From the NCBI RefSeq assembly GCF_023702125.1, contig NZ_CP098415.1:2480001-2544000 (forward strand): a stretch of DNA of 64,000 bases. The letters are read 5' to 3'. The translations under genes and the position numbers were made by a program. This document shows, piece by piece, positions 25,949 to 33,622 of the stretch (the first letter of the stretch is position 1; every line of letters begins with the position of its first letter). The notes beneath the pieces are model-generated. The model was not told the DNA's origin. It did no database searches and worked only from the letters and a program-made list of their open reading frames with translations. This DNA comes from Halorubrum hochsteinianum. Its GTDB lineage: Archaea > Halobacteriota > Halobacteria > Halobacteriales > Haloferacaceae.

Positions 25949-26047
25949 CCGCCTCGCGACTGCCCCTTCGAGTCCCACCCCGCACCGCACAGCACCTCGC
26001 GCCTCCCCAGCCTCGTCAGTCGCCTCCGCTTCGCTCCGGCGACTGAC
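25949..26047 (-). repeat. Dispersed structured repeat, copy 2 (inverted)
   Basis: Read on the minus strand, a 10-bp stem (26015-26024 pairing with 26038-26047) encloses GGAGCGAAGCGGA. Then follow GAGGCTGGGGAGG, GCGGTGCGGGG, GGGACTCGAAGGGG and AGTCGCGA, the same blocks as copy 1 at 23950-24054. The stem bases differ from copy 1 yet pairing is kept. A further small hairpin (GGCCGC-GAT-GCGGCC, 26067-26081) lies just beyond. The copy fills most of the 342-base gap 25850-26191 between the thioredoxin and cysteine synthase genes. Confidence 0.88.
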
Positions 26048-26191
26048 TCCCTCGCACGCGCTCCTCGGCCGCGATGCGGCCTCAGAGGCGCGCGCCACCG
26101 CACTACTTGGTGCGAAGCGGCGCTTGTACCGCTCGACATCGATTGCCGGAGTCCGCGGGGCCTTTGGGTCGCGACCGCCTCCGTAGAGCCA

Positions 26192-27109
26192 ATGGACGAC
26201 GACATCCTGTCGACGCTCGGCTCGCCGCTGGTGCGAGTCGACGCGCCCGCGGGGACGACGGTGGCCGCCAAAGTCGAGTCCCGGAACCCGGGCGGCTCGG
26301 CGAAGGACCGCCCCGCCCTGTACATGATCGAGGCGGCCGAGGAGGCGGGCGAGATCGAACCGGGCGACCGCATCGTCGAGCCCACCTCGGGCAACACCGG
26401 CATCGGCCTCGCGATGGCCGGCGCGGCGCGCGGCTACGACGTGACGCTCGTCATCCCGGAGGGGAAGTCGATCGAGCGCCGCCGACTCATGAGAGCGTAC
26501 GGCGCGACCGTCGAACTCGTCGACGGCGACATCTCGGACGCGAAGGACCGCGCGGACGAGCTCGAAGGAGACCCGAACACGATCCAACTCCGCCAGTTCG
26601 AGAACCCGGCCAACCCTCGCGCCCACTACGAGACCACCGGCCCGGAGATACTCGATCAGGTGGGCGACCGCACCGTCGACGCGCTCGTCGCCGGCGTGGG
26701 GACCGGCGGCACGCTCTCCGGAATCGGTCGCCGCCTGCGCGAGGCGTTCCCGGAGGTCCGTATTGACGCGGTCGAGCCGTCGGACAACGCCGTCCTCTCC
26801 GGCGGCGAGCCCGGAAACGACGGCTTCCAGGGGATGGGGCCGGGGTTCGTCGCGCCGAACCTCGACGTCGGCCTGATAGACGAGGTCCACGCCGTCGACC
26901 TGGCGGACGCCGAGGTCGAGTGCCGCCGCCTCGCCCGCGAGGAGGGGATCTTGGTCGGCCAGTCGTCGGGGGCCTCGAACCTCGCCGCGAAGGACGTCGC
27001 GGCCGAACTGCGCGAGACCGGCGCGTTCGCGGGCGAGGAGCCCCTCGTCGTCACCGTCTTCTGGGACAGCGGCGAGCGCTACCTGACGGCGGGCACCTTC
27101 GACGGGTGA
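26192..27109 (+). CDS. cysK: Cysteine synthase / O-acetylserine sulfhydrylase-like PLP enzyme
   Basis: A 305-residue fold-type II PLP enzyme. The PLP lysine is Lys38 in RNPGGSAKDRPAL, the substrate loop is TSGNTG (65-70), and the phosphate-binding loop is GVGTGGTLSG. FWDSGERYLTAGTF at the C-terminus is typical of cysteine synthases. The usual NPGGSVKDR is NPGGSAKDR here, a mild change. The sulfur acceptor (O-acetyl- or O-phosphoserine) cannot be read from the sequence. A cystathionine beta-synthase-type role is an alternative. Confidence 0.92.
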   Translation: MDDDILSTLGSPLVRVDAPAGTTVAAKVESRNPGGSAKDRPALYMIEAAEEAGEIEPGDRIVEPTSGNTGIGLAMAGAARGYDVTLVIPEGKSIERRRLMRAYGATVELVDGDISDAKDRADELEGDPNTIQLRQFENPANPRAHYETTGPEILDQVGDRTVDALVAGVGTGGTLSGIGRRLREAFPEVRIDAVEPSDNAVLSGGEPGNDGFQGMGPGFVAPNLDVGLIDEVHAVDLADAEVECRRLAREEGILVGQSSGASNLAAKDVAAELRETGAFAGEEPLVVTVFWDSGERYLTAGTFDG

Positions 27110-27233
27110 CCCGACGGTCCCGGCGGCCCGAGCCGGCCCAGCGGCCCCAGTCTCCTCGGGGGCCCCGAGCGCGACCGCCAGCGACGTCCGCCGCCACCCG
27201 GCCGTTGATTAGCGTCCGGCGCTCAGTTCGCAC

Positions 27234-27635
27234 ATGAACACGCGCGCCGAACCGTCGGCCGAGCGGGCCGAAGGCGATCCGACCGGCCCGTCGGACGCCC
27301 CGGACCGCCGCTTCGACGGCCCGTGGCTCGCCGCGCTCGCGGCGACGGTCGTCGTCTGGACGCTCCTGTACGCGATCGACTCGGCGTTCCTGACGCCCGA
27401 GACCCCGGTCGGGGCGGCCGTCGGCTTCGCGCACGGCTACCTGCTCGCGCCGCTGGCGACCGCGACGCTGCTGCTCGACGCGCTCTCGCTCGCGGAGCGC
27501 CGCGTCGTCGACCTCGGTCTGTTCAAGTGGCTCTACGCGCTCGCCGCGCTGCCCGCGCCGCCGGTCGCGGTCCTCTACTACGCGCACCGCGAGTGGCTGA
27601 AACCCGAGGACTCGGACCTCCTCGGAGGGCCCTGA
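27234..27635 (+). CDS. Membrane protein of unknown function
   Basis: A 133-residue protein. An acidic N-terminal 30 residues is followed by three hydrophobic helices (WLAALAATVVVWTLLYAI, GAAVGFAHGYLLAPLATATL and LFKWLYALAALPAPPVAVLY). The TGA stop shares one base with the ATG of the MOSC-domain gene, so the two are cotranscribed and probably coupled. No known family is recognised. Confidence 0.75.
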   Translation: MNTRAEPSAERAEGDPTGPSDAPDRRFDGPWLAALAATVVVWTLLYAIDSAFLTPETPVGAAVGFAHGYLLAPLATATLLLDALSLAERRVVDLGLFKWLYALAALPAPPVAVLYYAHREWLKPEDSDLLGGP

Positions 27636-28237
27636 TGGTCGCGGACGATCCGTTCGACGGTCCGTCCGAGACCCCCTCGAACGGATCCGCCTCCGCGACC
27701 GGCGACGCCGGAACGGTCGAGTCGCTCGTCACGGCCCCCGAGGGCGGCGCGCCGCCGGTGCTCCGCGACGCGGTCGAGATCCGCGCCGACGGCGTCGAGG
27801 GCGACCGCTACCGGCGCGGCGACGGCCACTTCCAGCTCGACGGCTGCGCGGTCACGCTCGTCGCCGCGGAGGCGCTCGCCGCGGTCCATGAGGGGACCGG
27901 CGTCGACGTGACCGACGGTCGCCACCGCCGGAACGTCGTCGTCGAGGGGTTCGGCCCCGGAATGGACTCCCTCCTCGACGCGACCGTCGCGGTCGGGGAC
28001 GCGCTCCTGCGGCCGACGCGTCGCCGGCCCCCGTGCGCGCACCTGGAGGCCGTCGCCGGCGAGGAGGGTCTCGCGTCGGCGCTCCAGGACCGCGGCGGGC
28101 TCTGCTGTGACGTGATCGAACCCGGCCGCGTCGCCGTCGGCGACTCCGTGACGGTCCGCGAGGCCGACCCGCGGACCGCCGGCGCGGCCATCGCGGAGCG
28201 ACTGGCGGAGCGAGGCCGGACCGCGGACCGGGAGTGA
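27635..28237 (+). CDS. MOSC-domain protein
   Basis: A 200-residue protein from the ATG at 27635, which overlaps the previous stop codon. The MOSC fold is suggested by GVEGDRYRRGDGHFQLDGCAVTL, RHRRNVVVEGFG, and the conserved Cys segment RRPPCAHLEAVAG followed by GLCCDVIEPGRVAVGDSVTV. MOSC domains bind or transfer sulfur in molybdenum cofactor handling. This one stands alone without the beta-barrel domain of Moco sulfurases, like the YiiM type. The substrate is unknown. Confidence 0.87.
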   Translation: MVADDPFDGPSETPSNGSASATGDAGTVESLVTAPEGGAPPVLRDAVEIRADGVEGDRYRRGDGHFQLDGCAVTLVAAEALAAVHEGTGVDVTDGRHRRNVVVEGFGPGMDSLLDATVAVGDALLRPTRRRPPCAHLEAVAGEEGLASALQDRGGLCCDVIEPGRVAVGDSVTVREADPRTAGAAIAERLAERGRTADRE

Positions 28238-28412
28238 ACCCCCCGACCGCTCGCCGGGAGAGGACGGTTTATCCGAGTCGCGCGCGACGGCGGAGACGAG
28301 ACGTGAGCCTCGCAGTCGACGCCCCCGGCCGTACCACGCGAGCCACCCTCCGACGGCCGAGCCGGCGGGTCCGCGCGGCGGCGAGCGGAGCGCGGGCGGG
28401 GACGCGGAGGCG

Positions 28413-29639
28413 GTGGTCGGCGTGAACTGGCGCTACCGCCACACCGTGTTGACGCTGTGTATGCTCGCGTTCTTCGTGACGTACTTCGCCCGACTGGCGA
28501 TCAGCCCGGTCGTCCCCCTGATCATCGACGACTTCGGGGTCTCGAACACGGCGGTCGGGATCGCGCTCTCCGGGATGTGGTTCGCCTACGGCCTCTCGCA
28601 GTTCCCGAGCGGGATCCTCGCGGACCGGTACGGCGAGCGCCGCGTCATCCTCGTCGCGGTCGGCGGGACCACGGCGATGAGCCTCCTCTTGGCCCTCGTG
28701 CCGGTCTTCCCGGCGTTCGTGCTGGCGGCGGTGCTTCTGGGCCTCGCGGCGGGGCTTCACTACGCGGTGGCGACCACGCTGCTCTCGCGCACGTTCGAGG
28801 ACCTCGGGACCGCGGTCGGGCTCCACTCGCTGGGCGGCCCGCTCGCGGGGCTGATCGCGCCGGTCGCCGCGACGTGGGTCGGCGTCCGGTACGGCTGGCG
28901 GCCCGGGGTCGCGCTGGCCGCGGTTGTCGGCGTCCCCGTCTTCGTCCTGTTCGCGCGGAGGGTCCGCCCGACCGAGCCGAGACGCCCGGACCAGCCGATA
29001 TCGGAACGGCTCCGCCTCGGGCCGCTGCTCGAACTGCTCGGGCGGCGGGAGATACTGGTCCCGCTCGCGGTCGCGACCCTCGGCACGTACGTCGCGCAGG
29101 GCGTCATCTCCTTCCTGCCGACGTTCCTCGTCGAGCTCCGAGGCTACACGCCCGCGTTCGCCGGCGGCGTCTTCTCCGCGTTCTTCGTGGTCCGCGCGGG
29201 CGCACAGGTCGGACTCGGCCGGCTCTCGGACCGGGTCGGCCGCGACGCGAGCATCGCCGCGGCCCTCCTCGGCGGCGCGCTCGGGCTCGCCGGGCTGGTC
29301 GCGCTCCCCGAGGTCGCCCGACTCCCGCTCGCGGTCGGACTGCCGCCGGTCCCCGAACTCGCCGCGCTCGGTGTCGTCGTGTTCCTCGCCGGGCTCGGGT
29401 CGAGTTTCTTCTCCGCCATCGACCCGCGGTTCATGGACGCGCTCGGCGACGCGGAGCGCGGGGCCGGGTTCGGCCTGATCCGGACCGTCTACACGGTGAT
29501 CGGGTCGGCCGGGTCCGTCGGGGTCGGCCTCGTCGCGGACCTGTTCGGGTGGGGGGCTTCCTTCCTCGTCATCGCCGGGCTGGCCGGGGTCGCGTTCCTC
29601 GTCACCGCGGCGAACGCGCTCCTGAGCGAGGGGCGGTGA
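28413..29639 (+). CDS. Major facilitator superfamily transporter
   Basis: A 408-residue protein with twelve hydrophobic helices. FFVTYFARLAISPVVPLIIDDF begins helix 1, and SGILADRYGERRVILVAVGG is the classic MFS loop between helices 2 and 3. The start is GTG at 28413 or, three codons later, GTG at 28422 just before NWRYRHT; neither choice changes the fold. A TATA-like gtttatccg near 28270 would give a leader of about 110 bases. Distant resemblance to oxalate/nitrate-type MFS carriers does not fix the substrate. Confidence 0.9.
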   Translation: MVGVNWRYRHTVLTLCMLAFFVTYFARLAISPVVPLIIDDFGVSNTAVGIALSGMWFAYGLSQFPSGILADRYGERRVILVAVGGTTAMSLLLALVPVFPAFVLAAVLLGLAAGLHYAVATTLLSRTFEDLGTAVGLHSLGGPLAGLIAPVAATWVGVRYGWRPGVALAAVVGVPVFVLFARRVRPTEPRRPDQPISERLRLGPLLELLGRREILVPLAVATLGTYVAQGVISFLPTFLVELRGYTPAFAGGVFSAFFVVRAGAQVGLGRLSDRVGRDASIAAALLGGALGLAGLVALPEVARLPLAVGLPPVPELAALGVVVFLAGLGSSFFSAIDPRFMDALGDAERGAGFGLIRTVYTVIGSAGSVGVGLVADLFGWGASFLVIAGLAGVAFLVTAANALLSEGR

Positions 29640-29734
29640 CTCGACGTGCCCCGCACCACGGACGCTGGCGGAGAACGGGGCCAGCGGTCCCGTCCGACCC
29701 GAACCTTCGAGTCGCCTCGGACCGAACGACGGTC

Positions 29735-30526
29735 GTGTACGATTACCACGCCCACACGAACTACTCCGACGGGGCGTTCCTGCGGTGGATGGTCGACGGG
29801 GCGGCCGAAGCCGGACTCGACGGGATCGGGTTCGCCGACCACTGTAACGTCTCGCCGGAGCCGAGCGCGGAGCGGTACAAGCGCGCGCTCGGGTTCAACT
29901 TGGACCTGACCCACGAGCGACGCCGCGAAGCGATCGAGGCGGTCCGCGCGGACGCCGAGGTCGATGTCGACGTGTTCGACGCCGTCGAGATGGACTACGA
30001 CCCCGACCACGAGCCGGAAATCGCCCAGTTCCTCGACGACGCCGGGTTCGACTACGCCGTCGGCAGCGTCCACGAACTCGACGGCGCGAACGTCCACACG
30101 CGCTCGCACTTCGCCGACAAGCCGGAGTCCGAACGGGAGGAGCTGGTCGACCGGTACTTCGAGAAGCTCGTCGAGCTCATCGAGTCGGAGCTGTTCGCGA
30201 TCGCCGCGCATCCGGACCTGATCGAGCGCAATCCGCACCTCCGCGGGTTCGCGACCGAGGACCACTACGCCGCGGTCGTCGACGCGTTCGGCGGCTCGCG
30301 GACCGTCCCCGAGGTCAACGCCGGCCGCCTGCTCGGCGACTACGGTGAGTTCCACCCGGCACCCGCCTTCCTCGACCGGCTCGTCGACGCCGGGATCGAG
30401 GTGACCATCGGGACCGACAGCCACGAGCCGGATGAGATCGCGCCCCGAGTGCGGGAGATCGAGGCGGAACTCGATCGGCGCGGGCTGGAGCCGGTCCGTT
30501 TGGACGATATCGTCCCGGACGCGTGA
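29735..30526 (+). CDS. PHP-domain phosphoesterase (histidinol-phosphatase-like)
   Basis: A 263-residue PHP-domain metalloenzyme from GTG 29735. All metal-ligand motifs are present: YDYHAHTNYSDG, FADHCNVSPE, VEMDYDPDHE, AVGSVHELDG, FAIAAHPDLIE and IGTDSHEPDEI. The closest well-known function is histidinol-phosphate phosphatase of the HisK type, but related proteins hydrolyse other phosphates. It starts about 95 bases after the MFS gene in the same direction. The longer in-frame reading upstream overlaps the MFS gene and is rejected. Confidence 0.87.
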   Translation: MYDYHAHTNYSDGAFLRWMVDGAAEAGLDGIGFADHCNVSPEPSAERYKRALGFNLDLTHERRREAIEAVRADAEVDVDVFDAVEMDYDPDHEPEIAQFLDDAGFDYAVGSVHELDGANVHTRSHFADKPESEREELVDRYFEKLVELIESELFAIAAHPDLIERNPHLRGFATEDHYAAVVDAFGGSRTVPEVNAGRLLGDYGEFHPAPAFLDRLVDAGIEVTIGTDSHEPDEIAPRVREIEAELDRRGLEPVRLDDIVPDA

Positions 30527-30718
30527 GGCGTTGGCGCGAATAAAACGGAGAGGCTCCGTTGGATTTCTACTCTTCAGACCACATTCCGCCTAAAACAGCC
30601 GTTTGACAAGAGTTGCTTATCGACCGTCGAAAGCCCTACCAGTCTCAATTGATGTTCGGAGCACTGTACAAGATGTAGGGCGCAAATCCAGCAGACAGCA
30701 TTAGCTGGCGAATAATTT

Positions 30719-31102
30719 TTGAACTGCCACGTTCCACTCAAACAAAGAATAGTGGCAGAGTCCAATTGGTGGTATGGCGTTGCAGTCGTTCCGACTCTCA
30801 CAGCAGTCGTGTGGATTGCCCATTTCGGGGCCGAAGCTGGGTTCCCGCTGCTCTCGGTCATTACTGGTATCGGGCTGGTTTTTGTCGGTGGATTGTTGGT
30901 GCCGCTATTCTCAGTGAGTCTGATTATGGACGTTCGCGCGTTGAATCAGAACGAGAACGGCTGGAATCCCTCCAAGCCGCTATATTATCTCGTTGCGGCC
31001 ATTCACGTATTCGGATTCGTTACCCCATTAGTCTACGTTGCTACGTTATTTGGAGCGACCGCATACCTCACGCAGCGCCACAACAACGTCGGCTCGCCCT
31101 GA
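30719..31102 (+). CDS. Membrane protein carried by the outer element
   Basis: A protein of up to 127 residues from TTG 30719; GTG 30752 is a good alternative, since the first 11 residues (NCHVPLKQRI) are polar and unlike a signal. It has three or four hydrophobic helices (GVAVVPTLTAVVWIAHFG, LLSVITGIGLVFVGGLLVPLF, YYLVAAIHVFGFVTPLVYVA). Base composition is near 48% GC, far below the surrounding chromosome. It is the only substantial frame in the element. Function is unknown. Confidence 0.6.
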   Translation: MNCHVPLKQRIVAESNWWYGVAVVPTLTAVVWIAHFGAEAGFPLLSVITGIGLVFVGGLLVPLFSVSLIMDVRALNQNENGWNPSKPLYYLVAAIHVFGFVTPLVYVATLFGATAYLTQRHNNVGSP

Positions 31103-31168
31103 AAATCTCTACAGGGGTGAGACTCAGTATCTTACTCGAATATATCGTGCGGCCACTTTGTTGGATTT

Positions 31169-31516
31169 GGCTCTGTTGAAACCCCATTATTCAGACATAT
31201 CCTCGTCTGAAATAGCCGGTCAGTGAAAACCGCGTATTAAGTAATATTCAGTTTTTAAACCAAGCAAACAACCCGAGTGAAATAGCGAATAATCCCCATA
31301 GAATAGTGCGGAAATTGGGTTGTAACAGAGCGATACCAAGAATAACCACTCCGGCTATAACGGAGAGAATCCCGGTGAATTTTCGATACTGCTGTAGCGA
31401 CATATGATGTGGGGAGTCTATTGAATTATTCAGAGCATTTTGTCTATTAATAACTTGGCTTGAACTGACCGCGATTGAGTCAGAATATGTCACTTGCTGA
31501 GGATTTCAACAGAGCC
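31169..31516 (-). mobile_element. 348-bp IS6-like miniature element with perfect 8-base target duplication (inner)
   Basis: The left end is GGCTCTGTTGAAACCC (31169-31184). The right end, read on the other strand, is GGCTCTGTTGAAATCC (31516-31501), 15 of 16 bases identical. Direct repeats TTGGATTT flank it at 31161-31168 and 31517-31524. GGCTCTGTTG-AAA resembles the ends of IS6-family elements (IS26 has GGCACTGTTGCAAA), and that family makes 8-base duplications. It is too short for a transposase and carries one small membrane-protein gene. It has inserted into the older element 30552-31601. Confidence 0.85.
31248..31403 (-). CDS. Two-helix small membrane protein carried by the inner element
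   Basis: A 51-residue protein from the ATG at 31403; the same frame is open to an ATG at 31493, which would add 30 polar residues. It starts MSLQQYRKFTG, has helices ILSVIAGVVILGIALL and ILWGLFAISLGLFAWF, and ends with KN. AT-rich codon use contrasts sharply with the host chromosome. Its place inside a miniature transposon suggests a passenger gene. Function is unknown. Confidence 0.55.
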   Translation of the reverse strand: MSLQQYRKFTGILSVIAGVVILGIALLQPNFRTILWGLFAISLGLFAWFKN

Positions 31517-31630
31517 TTGGATTTCTTTGTGCTACACTCATCCTCCGTATTGAGCGATTGAGGCCGTAACGCTATCAACTGCTAAGAATTTCAACAAAGA
31601 CAAAGGAGAAGTATTCCCGGCCGGTGTCGC

Positions 31631-31760
31631 CTTACGCCTCGTCAAACACCGATAGGCTCACTCCGTTCGCCTATCGAACTCGATCCGGCCTACGCCGGAT
31701 CGAACTGCGAAAATCAGCGATTTTCGCGCTTGACTTCGGCTTACGCCTCGTCAAACAACG
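31631..31760. repeat. Hairpin cluster between duplicated 3' ends of a dehydratase gene
   Basis: CTTACGCCTCGTCAAACA occurs at 31631-31648 and again at 31740-31757. The second copy is the true 3' end of the dehydratase gene (FDEA plus stop on the minus strand). Between them lie three perfect stems: 31650-31676 (8 bp, 11-base loop), 31680-31703 (10 bp, loop CTAC) and 31707-31727 (9 bp, loop AGC). The gap 31610-31740 holds no gene. Confidence 0.88.
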
Positions 31761-32979
31761 TCTCGCCGTCGACCATGTGCTCCTCGACGGTGTCCAGATC
31801 GAGGGTGACGCCGAGACCGGGCTTCTCCGGCACCTCGATGTAGCCGTCCTCAATGACGTCCTCCTCGACGAGGTCCTCCCACCAGCCCAGCTCGTAGGAG
31901 TGGTACTCGATCGCGAGCGAGTTCGGGATGGAGGTGCCGACGTGGGTCGCCGCCATCGTCGCGACCGGGGAGGCGACGTTGTGCATCGCGACCGGGACGT
32001 AGTACTGGTTCGCCACGTCCGCGATCTTGCGGGTCTCGCGCATGCCGCCGACCTTCGGCAGGTCGGGCGCGACGATGTCGACCGCCTGGTTCTCGATGAG
32101 GCGGCGCAGTTCGGTGACGCGGTAGCGGTTCTCGCCGACCGTGATCGGCGTGGTCGTGCTCTTCGTCACTTCCTCCTGGACTTCGAGGTTCTCCGGCGGG
32201 ACAGGGTCTTCAAGCCACCACACGTCGTACTCCTCGATGGCGTCCGCGAGGCGCTTCGCGGAGCCGCCAGAGAAGGTCCAGTGGCAGTCGAAGGAGACGT
32301 CGGCTTTGTCCTTCACGCGCTCGGTGACTTGCTCGACGATCTCCGCCTTGTGGCGGATCTCGCCGGGCCGAAGGTGGCGGTTCGCGCGGTCCTTCTCGAA
32401 GCCCGAGGGCACGTCGAGGTCGAACTTCAGCGCGTCGTAGCCGAGTTCGTCGACGACGCGCTCGGCCTCGTCCGCACAGGCCTCTGGGTCGGCCTCCTCC
32501 TCGGTGTGGCAGTCGCAGTAGACGCGCATCTTGTCGCGGTACTTGCCGCCGAGCAGCTGGTAGGCGGGGACGTCGAGGATCTTGCCGGCGACGTCGTGGA
32601 GCGCGACCTCGATGCCGGAGATGGCCGTGACGGTGACGCCCTCGACGGAGCCCTCGCCGGACATCTTCTGGATCAGGTGCTCGTAGAGGCGGTCGATGTC
32701 GAGCGGGTTCTCGCCGATCACGAACGGCTTCATGCGCTCGATGAGTTCGGGGACGCCGGCCCCCCAGTACGCCTCGCCGGTGCCGACGACGCCCGCGTCG
32801 GTGTAGACGCGGACGAGCGTCCACGGGAAGTTCCCGTCGACCATCGTCGTCTGAACGTCCGTGATCTCGACGTCGCGGTCGCCGCCGCGGGTCGCCGTGG
32901 TCCCCATCGTCTCGGCGGAGAGCTCCCGCATCGTGTACTCCGCGTTCGGGTCGTGGAGCGACTCGTAGTTCCGGCTCAT
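31741..32979 (-). CDS. Sugar-acid dehydratase, enolase superfamily (gluconate/xylonate/arabinonate type)
   Basis: A 412-residue mandelate racemase/enolase-superfamily enzyme. The N-terminal capping domain carries DGNFPWTLVRVYTDAGVVGTG. The barrel carries the acid/base Lys in ALKFDLDVPSG, metal ligands in SFDCHWTF, WWLEDPVPPEN and VGENRYR, and His in PVAMHNVASP. It closely resembles the haloarchaeal D-gluconate dehydratase and pentonate dehydratase (XacD) group, which start the semiphosphorylative Entner-Doudoroff or pentose oxidation routes. The exact substrate cannot be fixed. Its last 18 bases are duplicated beyond a hairpin cluster. Confidence 0.87.
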   Translation of the reverse strand: MSRNYESLHDPNAEYTMRELSAETMGTTATRGGDRDVEITDVQTTMVDGNFPWTLVRVYTDAGVVGTGEAYWGAGVPELIERMKPFVIGENPLDIDRLYEHLIQKMSGEGSVEGVTVTAISGIEVALHDVAGKILDVPAYQLLGGKYRDKMRVYCDCHTEEEADPEACADEAERVVDELGYDALKFDLDVPSGFEKDRANRHLRPGEIRHKAEIVEQVTERVKDKADVSFDCHWTFSGGSAKRLADAIEEYDVWWLEDPVPPENLEVQEEVTKSTTTPITVGENRYRVTELRRLIENQAVDIVAPDLPKVGGMRETRKIADVANQYYVPVAMHNVASPVATMAATHVGTSIPNSLAIEYHSYELGWWEDLVEEDVIEDGYIEVPEKPGLGVTLDLDTVEEHMVDGETLFDEA

Positions 32980-33075
32980 GGCCGGTGGTTAATTCGGAAC
33001 AGGGTAAACGTTTACCTTCGCGCGTCACACGGCCCGAACAGGTGGCTTTTCATCCCCGTGCGCGCAACGGATGGC

Positions 33076-33561
33076 ATGGTCGAAATCACGGATTCCCTCG
33101 CGTGTCTGTACACGGGTCGGGTGGAATCCCGTGGCGACGAGTACGTCGTCACGGTACCCGCCTCCGAGATTGAACACGGAAGCGTCAGCGTCGGCGACAC
33201 GTATCGGATCGCCGTCCTGGACCGCGACGGTCCGGTGGCCGAAGGATCGGCGGAGGCGGGCGACGAGGAGTCGTCGGCCGTCCCCGACGCGACGGGCGGC
33301 TCCGCCGGGACACCGTCCGACGACGGCCAGCGGCCCACCTCTCGCGGCGCGGCCGGCGCGGTCCAGCCGGACCCGCCCGTCTCCGAGGGGGAGGTCCGCG
33401 ACGTGACGATCGAGACGCTCGGCGACAAGGGCGACGGGATCGCCAAGATCGAGCGCGGCTACGTCGTCATCGTCCCCGACGCCGAACCCGGCGAGGAGCC
33501 GACCGTCGAGATCACGAGCGTCCGCGAGAACGTCTCGTTCGCGAACGTCATCGAGGAGTAA
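33076..33561 (+). CDS. TRAM-domain protein
   Basis: A 161-residue protein from the ATG at 33076. The C-terminal 65 residues are a TRAM domain (VRDVTIETLGDKGDGIAKIE and GYVVIVPDAEPGEEPTVEI), an OB-like fold that binds RNA. The N-terminal 60 residues (MVEITDSLACLYTGRVESRG) form a second small beta domain, joined by a Gly/Ser/Pro-rich linker. Single TRAM proteins are common in haloarchaea and act as small RNA-binding or RNA-chaperone proteins. It is divergent from the dehydratase gene. Confidence 0.9.
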   Translation: MVEITDSLACLYTGRVESRGDEYVVTVPASEIEHGSVSVGDTYRIAVLDRDGPVAEGSAEAGDEESSAVPDATGGSAGTPSDDGQRPTSRGAAGAVQPDPPVSEGEVRDVTIETLGDKGDGIAKIERGYVVIVPDAEPGEEPTVEITSVRENVSFANVIEE

Positions 33562-33622
33562 CGCCCGGTCGCGGGGCGGTCGTTCCGGCCGCTCCGGTCG
33601 GTCGCGTCAGTTCCGCCTTTCT

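Larger units (their letters stand above)
30552..31601 (+). mobile_element. Old IS6-like, transposase-less element carrying a membrane-protein gene (outer)
   Basis: The left end GGCTCCGTTGG (30552) and the right end, whose reverse strand reads GTCTTTGTTGAAATTC (31601 inward), match the ends of the inner element at 31169-31516. The first 50 bases of both left ends align (TTCAGAC, then CG-CT-AAA-AGCCG). The element is flanked by AACGGAGA (30544-30551) and AAAGGAGA (31602-31609), an 8-base target duplication with one difference. No transposase frame is present. Without the inner insertion it would be about 0.7 kb. The weaker ends and imperfect duplication point to an older insertion. Confidence 0.72.

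Noticed and set aside
28457-29734. The PHP-domain frame extended upstream through the MFS gene
   Set aside because: The MFS frame has twelve helices and a family motif; the extension is Arg-rich shadow. GTG 29735 gives the PHP N-terminus directly.
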